A DNA stretch of 64,000 nucleotides from Gadus chalcogrammus (taxonomy: Eukaryota; Chordata; Actinopteri; Gadiformes; Gadidae), in NCBI RefSeq assembly GCF_026213295.1, contig NC_079417.1, forward strand, positions 4,960,871 to 5,024,870, given 5' to 3'. The notes under the pieces are model-generated. The model saw nothing but the letters and a program-made list of their open reading frames with translations, was not told the DNA's origin and made no database searches. Positions 27,258 through 39,770 of the stretch are shown here, piece after piece (position 1 is the first letter of the stretch; each line of letters starts with the position of its first letter). A program made the position numbers and the translations under genes.

Positions 27258-30182
27258 CAGCTCACAACGGTATGTAGCATGTCCCCATTCTGTACGACAT
27301 CACAAGAATAATTAAACGGAAGCACTCGGAAAAAACAAGACCCTTCTGCTATGTTCTTACAGATGGCGGCTCTGGACCGGTTTACGAGATGCCCCTGCTT
27401 GTCTCAGCCTCAAATTGCTCTTTTGTGTATTTTTCTTTCCATTTCCTCTCTCCCCCATCCTCCCCTTATCTGCGTCGCCTGGATTCCCTGGCTTTCGCCC
27501 GCCAAGTCCACTTTGCTCAGGAATGGCGTCAGGAGTCAATCAATCTTCTTCTACTTCTTCTATGCTTCTCTTCTCTTCGACCAATCTCACTCTGTTTCAC
27601 GCTTGCTCTTCTCTAGAGGTTACGATGGCCACACAATATGACCAATATTGTGGCGCCATCAAATGAAGATGAACATATATTGTTAATTAACAATTAATCA
27701 TGTCTGTCAAAGGTTTTGATTTTTTTTTTTTTTTTCTAAACCGTTGCCTGATTAACTGATGGCAATAAATTGCATGCTTTTTCTTATTTGCAACATATTA
27801 TTTTGGACCGGGCAGGTTAAATCTGAATAATTTAAAAATATATATATATATTCAAGTTGGTTCACATACCGGAATGGTTACAATCTCTTGACAGTAAGGA
27901 TGAGCATTTGAGCTATAGAAGTTCTATATTTTTTCAAAGACACGTTTTGAAAAGCAAACAGATCATCATGGTATCCTTCTGGCTTTATCGTGTGCGACCT
28001 TAGTGGGTTGTCTTTCATGGTCTCAAAGTGCCAATTTCTCTCCACTTAGGAAAGAGGTTTCTCTTTTGGTTTCTTTATTTAGGCCAATTATGAACTCAAG
28101 CTTTCCTCTATGTAGAAGGTTTTACCTAATTAAACGGGAGACAATCCATGCATCAGCATATGAATTCAGTTATCCACTGGAACCAGTTTAACGGAGATAT
28201 AACTCGGCCTCCCATTGTTTCACGAATGAATACATATCCTATAAACATCAAATGTTGCGTTTCTCATAGTCTCAACTTGTTGATACTCACCTCATTCGAG
28301 AGAATACTGTGCCCTTGCATGACTGTTAAAAGCTCTGTATACAAAGACAATGTTAAGTGCCACCCAAGTATGCAGTTCCACTAAACCCAGCTAATTTCTT
28401 TTACGTTTTTTCATTTCATCTCTCAATGACACGGTGCTCGTTTCTTTTTTCTTTTTTCTTACCTTTTTGTCATTGTTGTTCGCTTCATGCGTGTTCTATT
28501 TTTTTTTTGCAGCATTTGTGTTTTGGTTTTTAGACAAGCTTCTCTAATTCACAACTGCTGTATTTCTTTTTACTTCTGTTCTTTATGTTGCCATGTTCCA
28601 TGGTTTAGCACCTGCATGCTAAACCATGTCCCAAAGTGGTTGAAAGGGAGAGTAAGCTGCATGCTTACAACCCTACATAAATTCATGTTGTTCCCTGTGC
28701 AAGAAAAACTATGGAATCCAGGCATGCTTACTATAAAAAGTTTGACTCAATAAGATATTTTCAGGTTGCATATTTCATGAAGTCAGTTGTTTTGTTTTGC
28801 TTTAAATTGCACACTTTGGTGTAGATGTAACTGCAATGGATCTGAAGACCAATATCCCTTTTTGTTTGACCAATAATTGCCTATTAATGACTGTGTTCTG
28901 TTTAAATGTTTCATTTGAAATGAATTGAATCATGACTGTAAATATCGACATCTTCTCCAAGCAAGGATCAATGCAAGAAGTTGCCGACAATTTAATTTCT
29001 TCACAAATGGTCCAAAAAATTATATTTCATCGTAAACCTTACCACTCTTGACTTATAGCACTCTCATATTGATCACCTTTAGCATTTTCATAAACTTATC
29101 GCTGAACTGTTAGTCATAAGATGTAGTCTTAATAACACTAAAACTTTTTTCATGCTAGATTTGGTGGAATCTACGTAAATAGATTCTCTCAGGCTCTAGT
29201 GGCAATTACCCAAATACATATAAAAGTAAATAACGGTATGATATGAGAAATGTACGGTAGCTGCTGCTTCGGTAGCTTGCTTTGGATCAAAACATGTTCA
29301 CAATTTGTACATGTGGCGCGGTGGGGTATCGGGTGCTAGCAGTAACATCGGATGCAAACAAATATGCTTTTTGGTCTATTGCATTTCAAGGCCATATATA
29401 AAGACGTATCAGATGATTGGTTCAGTCCATTGTCGATTTAAACATACACACACACAGTATTTACATTTTGTTTATATTTTAACTATTGTCCCGATACTTG
29501 TGGCACTTGCTGTATGCATATCTCTTTGATAAAAAATAACTGAAATGCACTTGTTTCTACAATTATTGCGAGGGGGGGGGTGGACGTTATGTCTGAGAGC
29601 TGATGCCGATAGACGAGAGCTTGCTTGTATATTACAACTGGGTGAGAAGATTTAAGGGCACTGGGATACCTATCCGGGTTATTCTGTTGTATATTATAAG
29701 CTTCTGCTGCAGTTCTTTGTGCAACCTGTCTGTTTTGTGCCTTCTTAAATAGTCTTATTATCCAAGATTCAATGTGCAGCTTTCGTTCGGTCAGGAATCT
29801 GTTGTATTTGCTTTAAAAGAATAACTAAAATAATAAGAAAAATCCTTACAAAAACAATAGGGATCCAACCTGTTGGCTTGGACCCCTAATAATCAAATAA
29901 ATGGGGAGGGAGGGGTTGGATTGGGGTCATCCTTTTATCCTTCGGTTTTGTCATTTTAAATAGATTTGATGACATAATTGAGTGATTTTGTGCTTGTGAA
30001 TTAAAATATTAAAATGAAATGTTTGTATTTTTATTTTGCCTTTTTTTTGTGCAAATATTTTGATTGTAAAATGAATGTTATGTTTCTATCGGACGCTAAT
30101 CTTGTTGAATTTTACAATTGAACTAGTTATCTCTGTACGTTCTGATTGGTATAACATGTAATTGTGTAGTCAACAAATTAAA
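27258..30182 (+). other. mapk1 3'UTR region, possibly with one 3'UTR intron
   Basis: About 2.9 kb of AT-rich non-coding DNA. A possible donor ACG|GTATGT at 27270 and acceptor TTCTTACAG at 27360 would place an intron in the UTR; a final non-coding exon is known for mammalian MAPK1. AATAAA occurs at 27764-27769 and 29896-29901, and ATTAAA at 30177-30182. The last is followed by GU-rich sequence (TTTTTTGTTTGTTT), a plausible distal end. A repeat copy lies at 28850-28925. Confidence 0.6.
28850..28925. repeat. Diverged direct repeat, copy 2 (mapk1 3'UTR)
   Basis: Partner of 26303-26375. The shared core is CAATATCCCTTTTTGTTTGA followed by CCAATAATTG, then TATTAATG and TTTGAAATGAATTG. Confidence 0.8.
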
Positions 30183-33100
30183 TGGAAGTCCTGGTTGTAT
30201 TTCAACATTTTTTGTTTGTTTCACCTGTCATAGAAAGGATTTAAACTTATGGGTCAGTTACATCTTTGCGGTCATGTGAAGGACTCAACTTGAACAAACA
30301 ATTGACTTGGCTATTATTAAAGACTGACTGCCACTTAGCTTTAATGTCTTGTTTTTGCCTTTCTGCACAGCTTTTAAGAATATAAAGCATCAATGGGAGG
30401 AAAGCCTTTTAGATAAACCCTTGATGATATAGGCTACACTTTAGATAATGTGGCCAACACTATGAAATAAGTACTTGAGATGAAATCCAGAAATGACCAG
30501 TATAGGCTGGTTTTAGGCTACTTTTAGCATACAAATAGGAAAAGGATTTATGCTAATATTTCAACCAAAGTCTTCTTTCTCTTTGAGATTTGGTTGACAC
30601 ACCAGAAAATGCATTTCCTGCAGAAAATAATGTGTTGTAGTACAGTGAGAAAATGTGGTGTTGAGTGCTGTAGTGCAAAGTGAGGTTGAAAATATGTTTT
30701 AGTAAAGCCATAGTTGAAAGACGTAAAGAAATGTTAAATGTGTTAAATCAAGTGAAGGGATTTGAACAGTCCAAATAGAATAAAAAATGTAAACATGCAC
30801 ACCATTAAACATTGTAAATGTGTGCAACTCTGCATAAAGTGAAGGGTTAAACAAATAGCTTATGTGATCAAGTTTGAATAACAACCTAATTACTAACTAT
30901 TAAGTTATGTGGTATACAAGGAACCTCTCATCTATCTCTCTATACACAATACATAAAATCGCCATGTAAAAGACCATAGGTGAGTACAATAAACACCTGA
31001 ATGCGACTTAATAACTATTACGTTACACACGCGCGCACCCCTTGTGCAGGGACACAACCATAGAAAATGCATGTTTGGTACATGAGCTAAAATAAAACAA
31101 CCCTAAATAGTCATGCATAAAATGATCTTACATATGCGTAGAACTTCAACTTGAAATGTCCTTACTAGAACTAAAAGAAAATCAACCGGAGAACTATCAA
31201 CGTCAGCTTGACTCATAAAGCTCGATTTATACATACAAACTGTGATTCTGAAGAAAAGTATGAATTATATTGAAATTCTGTTTTCAGATTATTGAGTAGG
31301 CCTACAAGTGTGTTGATTTATTAAACGTTCGAACGAAGGCTAATGATAAAAGATTGACATGTCTGAAGTACTTGAAGTGTTAAAGAATGGGCGGACGGCT
31401 CTGCCATCCTCCCATTGAATTTCATTGTAAAAATAGTATTTAAAAAGGTTGAATATTGTGCCTAGCAGCGCGGGAAGGACGAGGCGGGAGCCCAGATTAA
31501 GCGGTTATGCAACTCTCGTTCCCCTTACACCGCAAAACTCTTGAGAATTGCCTTTAACGAACGCACACACGACAAATCAAAACACACTAAATTTAACTAA
31601 TTAACATACACGTCTCGGTGACGATGTCGGGAACAATAACTCAACACATACAGCAATGCTAACCCGCATAGACAAACAAACCCCTAGTGCGTTTACATGA
31701 CCCTCAGGAAAATCGAATTATTGGGTTAGTCCAACTATGACTGGATTATGAAGATGCATGTATACACCTTAGTCACACTATAATCGAATCGAATCGAGTT
31801 ACTCATAGTCGAATTAAGACACCTAGATTATTCGATTGTTAGTCGAATTAAGTGTGAATGTATCGGGTCGGGTCGCATGGAATCGGATTTTGCATTCTGC
31901 GCATGCTCGAGATTTTTCCCGGGGGCCGTGATCCGGAAGTATAAGGAGACAGTCATATTGTCGCCGTCGGAAAATGAGACTGCAATTTATTTAAAAAGGT
32001 GGCGAAGTAGATGGAGGAAGCCGCAAAGGACCTAGGAGCCTAGGAGGGCGCCAGAGGTCCAACTTGCGATATTTTAGATATCTGCACTATTCCAAGCCAA
32101 TCTGAACATTTTAAAATTTGAGGAAGGCGATAGGCCCCAAACTTTGTAGAAAATGATAAAGAAGAAGAAGAAAGAAAGAATAAAACCTAAGAAGAACAAT
32201 AGTTGAGCGCTGCATGCAGCACTAAACTAATTAGTATAAATTTGGGCAACATCCATAGAATATGATTCCATAGTATATTGATGATGCTTAAAAAGGCAAA
32301 CTTCTTCTCTGTATCTCCGTTAGAGGGCGCTAGTGTAGCAGTAAAGAAGTAGAGAGTTACTGCAGTCTCTTGCCTATCCTAATATTTCAAGCTAGGTGCG
32401 AGATAAAATTCCTTTGGCCGGCTATACTACAGTAAATACGATATAAATATATTTACTATCATACAATGGATGTATAATGAGGAATTCCCATTATTTCTTC
32501 CTTTCGTCGTGCTCTTGTTTACTGCTTCACATGGCCCCTTGCTTTACCAATGCGCTCAAACGTGCGCAGTGTGCGCTTCTGTTGTTGGCACGTGTCTACC
32601 GCGGATACGCGCCTGGTCGAAAACAATCCCTGTCGGCGGGAGCGCGCCGTCCTGTCTTTTACCTTAGAAAGCTACGATGATTGGTTTTAAGATCTCTGGG
32701 CTGTCCTTGTTTGGCAGGGGATTGGTTTGAGGCAGATAATCTTTGTAACTATTGGTCATCAGAACTGGAGAGGAGGGGGGCTGTTTATCCTTGGTGGCTT
32801 CAACAGAATATTACAGAATTGCGTTATGAAGTTCATACACTCACATCTTTAGGTTAGTGTTAGATAACGATCGTTACACAATAGCCCTTTCGTTTTTGTT
32901 TTTTTCGATAAACGTTTCGTGATTTATTCACTGTCAATGAAGATGGTGAATTGATCCGATTCCTGTAGGTTTAGGTTAGTCTATGCAATATTAGAATAAT
33001 GACAAGATACAAGCGCACCAAATGACCTTAAATCTCCCATAATTTAACCTAGTGCAGTTCCAACGTGCACAGTTAACTAATGCAGCCTGCGCAGCTATAG

Positions 33101-34079
33101 GCTCCCAACACCTCTTGCACTAAACCAATTGGTGGATCTAGCGCGGCTTGTGCAGGAATAACAATACTACGCATGTATTTTTGGAGACTTTATGGGACTC
33201 GAAACGATCCGAACAGTGAAGGGGTAAAACCAGGAACGGTGTCAACAACCTTTCTGAACCATGGCACGGGGATATTTATGAATGCTCTGAGAGACAACAT
33301 CGGGGAAGTGTTTTCTTCCCCTTCTTGAAAGGAAAAGGCTGTTGCCAGTGAGTATTACGCCAATTACACATGCTGAACGCCTTAACTTCCCACTGTGTTT
33401 TGCTTTGGTGCACAAATGCATGCATAGATAGGCCTATAATGTATATGCCCGGACAATGTGGCTTATTGGTGTGTTGATTGGTCAATTGAGCTGTGTAATA
33501 TGAACTGGTGGAAAAATGTATTCGATACATAGCATATATATTTGTGTGTTTGAGTGTTTGGGGTTCGTTGGCATTTCAAATAACAACTTATTGCAGATTG
33601 AGGGAACATGAGTGCTAATCCTCGATATCAGGACAATGGCAGCCAGCGTGATGGCTTTCAAATATTTCTGTGCACAGTTCTTAATGTTTCAAAAGTACGT
33701 GTCCAATGCCATAAATTATGATTGCAATATCCTGATCCTCTTAGGGCTTATTTTACACAACGAGCACAAGTAGTGTCTTGACCACTATACACAAAGTGGG
33801 AAATATACTGACCTACTTTTATAATAGTGGGAATATTGTGTTTTTGTATAAAAGACGCTGCATTTCATAATTCCCTAATGAATTAGTCTTTTGTATTATA
33901 GGTGAATTCATACCCTGATGAAAACGAGCACACTCACAGAGCAAGCTGGCTGGCCATGAACATTGTAGGGACACATGACATTTCTGATTGATCACCGCAT
34001 AGAGTAGAAATGCGATTATTAATACCCCTCAAATGCATCAAATTCCTTGTATTTATTTACACATCCGGGTGTCTATTTG
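30183..34079. other. mapk1-ypel1 intergenic stretch, no gene recognised
   Basis: Non-coding and mostly AT-rich. Points of note: a TCGAAT-rich block with AGTGCGTTTACATGA at its left (about 31687-31860), resembling one end of a teleost DNA transposon but without a visible partner end; a GC-richer patch near 32560-32660; and a CTCF-like motif at 32317-32330. No open frame has recognisable homology. Confidence 0.65.
32317..32330 (+). promoter_or_regulatory. CTCF-like motif between mapk1 and ypel1
   Basis: CCGTTAGAGGGCGC fits the CTCF core except at positions 3 and 4. It is weaker than the match at 25634. Confidence 0.35.
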
Positions 34080-34410
34080 CGTTCCCCTTCCCCCGAGCGA
34101 TACGGTCGCTGATTGGACGCCGATGGTGTCAGTCAAACGTTGGCTCTTCCCCACGGTGACGTCTCCATATCATCAAAGTAACCAGCGAGTCTGTCACGAA
34201 CACAAAAGGGACAACAAAGACTTGGGGATACGATAGTCCTCCACATCTCAAGACCCAACTTCTCACCTGGCGACATTATCCACTCTGCGAGCCGTGCAAC
34301 AAGTTAACAGTAATACGGAGACTACAGCAATGCTATGAACATCGTCATTATAAAACCCACCAACAGACACTTAATAACAAGCAGCGTTGTGGTCAAATCC
34401 GATTCTGGTG
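34080..34410 (+). promoter_or_regulatory. Candidate ypel1 promoter and non-coding first exon
   Basis: A CpG-richer stretch with an inverted CCAAT box (GATTGG, about 34110) and a CRE-like GTGACGTC (about 34158). It is followed by a consensus donor GGTG|GTGAGT at 34410/34411. The ypel1 exon carrying the start codon has an acceptor at 37118, so at least one upstream non-coding exon must exist, and this is the best candidate I see. Inference only. Confidence 0.35.
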
Positions 34411-35052
34411 GTGAGTACTTATGGATCAGATCTATTTTCCAATAAATCATCTTTTAACGTTTGGACCCGTGTATGTTTTGAGTTGAGCAGGGATAAGCCA
34501 ACATCACCCGAGAACAACATAAGGTTGTCACTTCTTCCTCTAGCGAGTGTCGATCATAATTTAACGTTAAATGATAAATAATGGGGTTTCTTGGTTGGCG
34601 ACGCTCGTATCGCTTATTTGATCCGAAGTAATTGTGCGACTACGGACGTTCAGATCGAATCGAGTATGTAAAAAAAAAAGTTATTTTTGTCCTTTCTTTG
34701 TTTGTTGAGACAGTTGTATCTATTGTCGGGCCGCCTTCCCATCTCGGTTACCAGGACACGCGGTGCCGTCTTTGTTTTGGATGGGCTGGCTTTTTAATGG
34801 CACTTCTGCTTGGAGCAATACTCTGCTGTGCAACCACCGAATTACTTGCAGACGTGAATAATGTAGACGGCTAAGAAGATGTAATCCAATTCCCAAATTG
34901 ACTTGTTGCCAAGTGATAAAGCCACGTCTACTCAGTCGAGAAACCCTACAGTCTAACACCCATGTGTTCAGACAAAGTAAGATCAGGTGTTGTTTTTTTT
35001 GTGTGTCTGTCGAGACAAGAACAAAGAAGTGCAACAGACTTTACTTGTCTTC

Positions 35053-35053
<1 letters not shown>

Positions 35054-35147
<94 letters not shown>

Positions 35148-35154
35148 AGAGAGA
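35054..35154. repeat. (CA)45 followed by (GA)n, upstream of ypel1
   Basis: Pure CA from 35054 to 35144, then GAGAGAGAGA. It lies in the region expected to be ypel1 intron 1. Confidence 0.97.
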
Positions 35155-36853
35155 AAATACACGGTGTGCGTCATAACAATCTGTCACTTTCTTCTGTGGC
35201 GATGGGGGCGCCATACCAGTATGTTGTCTCTTGTGAGTGTGTTTACCTTTCCACAGACCAACTGCATGCTATGAGTAGACCACATTTGTGGTACGGTTGC
35301 AGTGGTTCGAATCACAGTTGTATAATGTGAAGTCTAAACTCTCCCTGGTCGGTTATGGAAATGGCCCATAATAAGAATATTGGTCCCCTTGACGTGTAGT
35401 CCTCCTCAGCAGTGTGATACTGGTGGTGGCTGGCTGCTTCCTGGTGTGCCGTGCGGAAGCTCCTTTGTTCACACTGCTGCCTTCTGGCTGCTCTCGGGCC
35501 GCCACTGCTTTCCTGTGAAAGCACCCAGCTTCAAATTGGAAAGTTAAAAGTTGTCTGCATGTCATTATGTGTATGTTATTTTCGTCCAAATAAAACCCTG
35601 AGCCCTTGCCTGACCTGTAGTTGTTTTTAACAAAATGTACGAAACCCAGAGTTGATGCATTTAAAATGCCATCCTTTTTGCACATTATTATCAATTTTTT
35701 TGTACCCACACCAACAACTTCTGGGTGCTGAGGTGTTGAAACAAGACACTGTTAACAGTTTGACAAAGGAAAACGGCAACTTGGAGTATAAAAACATCAG
35801 AATATGTGTTCTATCACTTAGGGCTATTTGTAATAAAATCAATGTTCTCAATCCAATGTTCTCTCTGAGAATGCTCTGTCTATTTTTTGTTTGCTATCAT
35901 TGCTTTTAAACAGAATTTGCTCTGAATATTTGACTTCTTTTCTTGCACCTGAAGCCAAAATCACCCACTTGAATAGCTTTTGGTGTCGTTAAACAATAAA
36001 GTTGGATCGAGATATCTGGTGCTTTGTAATATATGACAGTCATTTTGTGTTTTTAAAGATCACCTTTAGTAGATCTATGCCTGGGCAGGGCGAAGCCAGA
36101 GGAAACTGGTGGAGGCCCGTGAATGCATTACTAATCGAAATGCATTCACTTAGACCCAAATTGACATGCTACACAATACTGGCTAGCAGGTTGGTTCTCC
36201 ACCTATAGTAGGACATCATACAGTAGTTCTACACACTCTGTGAGTCAAATACAGAGCTGACAACGGAGAAATAGTTAAAGTGAATACAAGTGAACGGGTC
36301 TCAAACGTTGGTATGCTGCCTGACTAAACCCTATGGGCTGCTTGGCTCCTGAGAGTCACCTGGCTGCCGGCTCGGCTGTCTGTACAGACCCAACACTGTT
36401 CCTGCTCACAGGCACCTCCAGCACACCATAATCACCCAAACATATGGGTGCAGTTATTATCTCACTTGCCAACACTAAATTCAAGGGCTAGGTCTGCGCT
36501 CTCGGTTTTGTATGTGTGACTTAGGCAATCAGCGCGCTGTTTTGCAAGGGAAAGGGGTATGTGATCTTAATGTGCAGCTTCCAGATAATCTTTATGCAAA
36601 CACACAGTTAATGGTGGGGCTACAGGCCGGGTTGCATGGTGTTCAATGACAAGTGTATTGAGGTAAATGGGTGCATTATTTGGAAAGTTGTTTGTAAATG
36701 GATTTATTCAGCAGCCAGCATTCCACTTAAGTGTGGGTGTGTGTTGGGGTGGGGATTTAATCCTGAAGCCACAGCACAGAATGAAGGAAAGTGTTGGTAT
36801 ATATATATAGACTTGTGTTTAATTTAATGTACGTATTGGTGCTTTATATATAT

Positions 36854-36882
36854 ATATATGGTGGCAGGGTGCCACCATATAT
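36854..36882. repeat. Perfect 13-bp-arm hairpin with 3-nt loop
   Basis: ATATATGGTGGCA, GGG, TGCCACCATATAT. It follows a TA run and is probably in ypel1 intron 1. It could form a cruciform; no function can be assigned. Confidence 0.85.
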
Positions 36883-37187
36883 TGGTATCGAATGACAGCA
36901 TGATGGAGCGAATTAGCAACCTGGCTTTGAAAACAGCATCAAAGTGTCAATGCTGCAGATTAAAGCGGGACGAGACCATTCAAAGACCTGCACCTCTCTT
37001 CCCCCTCCTCCCCCCTCAGGTTTGATTTTCTCCCGTGGTGTCTGTGTGGAGTGTGCCACACACCCACTCCACAACAACGACGGCTTTGGCTTGCATCTTC
37101 CAGTGTTTCTTCTGTCAGCAAGTCCAGCAGAGCTGCAACTCCCCCAGCACCAGCCCGGACGGCAGCCAGGAGCCCTGCCCCATTGAC

Positions 37188-39288
37188 ATGGTGAAGATGA
37201 CCAAGTCGAAGACCTTCCAGGCTTACCTGCCCAGCTGCCATCGTACCTACAGCTGCATCCACTGCCGCGCACACCTGGCCAACCACGATGAGCTCATCTC
37301 AAAGGTATGGCAGCTCAGCGAGGTTTGATTCTTTAGAGATCTGTTGATGATCTGTTAAGTAGATGCTATTGATACAAGTAAGTCATTTCTATTGTAAAAA
37401 AAAAAAAAAAAAAGATTATGCTTGTGTGGTCATATTGGGCATATGTTGGTATAAATATGTGCATGATTGTGACCTTTCAAGATGACTTCTGCCGTTTTGA
37501 CTTTTGAGTTAAGACCATTACCAAGTTAAATAAACCAGTAATACAATCAAAGTCAATCTGAAGTGCGTGTACATGATGTCATGCTCTGTTAACGTTAGGC
37601 TTTTACGATTTTATCAAATAAGACCCTCAAATGGACTTTTAACAATTGTAGAGACATTTGATTTCATTTAAACCGGCGTCATCCAATCCTTTTGAAACGG
37701 ACAGATGTCTATCGCTGCGTAATTCCTATGGCACATCTGGAGAAGCACAGCTCCTTTCAGACCAGTCCAGACAAAGTCGGTCTACTGATTTTGCAAAGTC
37801 TTTTTCCGTTAACGTCAAGCGCCTGTGAGCTATATTGACAAAAGCTTGAGCTTGATGTACTATCTTCTCCTATCGCCACCTGGAATAGACTGGAATACAT
37901 TTTCTTGATATACGGTGTAGTCTTGACTATCTTTTAAACAGGTGGTTGGACAAATACATGTGGTTGGACCTTTTTTGGTTCAAACTGTACTCAAACACCC
38001 GTTCGATATTCCTGGCCATTGATTGAGGAGATAACCCCAATGAGGAGTTAACCCCAATAAGGAAGAGACTGAATGCATCCCTTATACTGAGACCGACTAG
38101 CAATCTGTCCAAACCAGTCAGCTGATAAGTTATGAGGTGAATCAGAAGATCTCCCTGTAGTGATCTATTGGCCCCAGAAGCTTGGATGCCTGGGGATCTT
38201 CCTGCTAATGGGGTCAATATAATCATATAGTACAGTAGCACCAGATCACTATGGTTACCAAGATTTCCAGAAAGCCATTGGTATACACAACCGGGTACAT
38301 ACACCTTGCCCACCAGGACATTTAGAGGTTCAAAGGTGGCAACGTTTGGTGATACAGTACAAAGTGTGAATTGGGACGCTCCGGTGGATTCAGCTTGGGA
38401 GGCGGAGAAGATGACATTTAAGGCCTTGTTTTTGCTGTTGTGGTTCCTGGTTAATTTGGTGACACGCCTCATTGTTCTCCACGGCTCTGCTTAGGCTGGA
38501 ATGCAGGGGAACCAGTTGCGCTTTAGAGCCTAAATGCAAAGCTAAGTGATTTGATTAATTTTAGCAGAGAAGGCATGCATATATTGGCGGAGCCCCACAG
38601 TCTATTTGAATCACCCTTATCTGGTTTGCAGATAAGATCCCAAACTGTTCTCACCTCTCTTTGTAAGAGAATGATGAGTCTAAGGCACCAGCACTCGACT
38701 TCCTGGCCCCCCGTCAGATGACATTATACTCCCCCAAACAGTTTTGTCTGTGTTTATTACATATATATTTTTTGTTTTATTCACCTAGCTTGAGTACGAA
38801 AGCTTAGCTATCGCCCATCTTGGTTCTAAATGCTAGCTATCCAGCTAGCAATTAGAACTGAACCCAGATGGAACCAAGATGGTCGCTAGGTGAGAAGGCC
38901 AATCGGGCAAACACCTCGTGTTCCCTTTTTGACAAACAACCTCATTAGCCCTTGCATCCACTTCAAGTGTAATTGGATTGGATTGCAACATTCCCGCTGA
39001 CGGTCAACTGGTCTGCTCTAGATTCCCAGTGGGCCCTGACATGTGGCGGAACATTTGATCCTTTAGATCATATAACCACCACTGATATTCGCCCCCCGTC
39101 AGGGTGTATAGGGGAAGTGTTAGCCTCCCCCCCCCCACTGGAACCTGCCGCTGGTCCCCTGAGGTTCACGCCTTTGTGCGGTGGAGTGGGATGCCGTTGC
39201 CTCGCTCCAGCACACCAACCCCTGTAAGCCGATTACGTTACTTGGTAAGAAGACGACACCCGGACGGGTGTTTTCCACTACACGCAGC

Positions 39289-39345
<57 letters not shown>

Positions 39346-39377
39346 TAAGTGTGTGTGTGTGTGTGTGGTGTGTGTGT

Positions 39378-39408
<31 letters not shown>

Positions 39409-39738
39409 GTTGGGGGGGGGGGGGGGCGGACGGACGGACGGACATGTCGCCGTTCAGTGGTGATTATTATGACGATGGCGGTTGAAGGACATGGCAACGG
39501 ATGTGCGGGGGTGTAATTGCATTATTGGTTATTATGGCTCCAACAATGTAGCGTGTGATGGCTCACACGTAGAGCGCTGGGGCTGAAGACCTTCAGTGCT
39601 TGGCAAGATGCAGAGGTGCAGCGAGAGGGGAGATTAACCTGTGGAGCAGGCCAAGAGAGAGGGAGGCGACGGCCCAACTGCGCACGCACGCACGCACTCA
39701 CGCACGGACACTAATGCAAGGATACACACTCGAGCACA

Positions 39739-39770
<32 letters not shown>

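Noticed and set aside
31687..31860. Complete DNA transposon with AGTGCGTTTACATG ends
   Set aside because: Only one end is visible and no target duplication could be found.
39545..39600. tRNA-like or SINE head (GGCTCACACGTAGAGCGCTGG)
   Set aside because: Only an A-box-like string; no B box at the right spacing.
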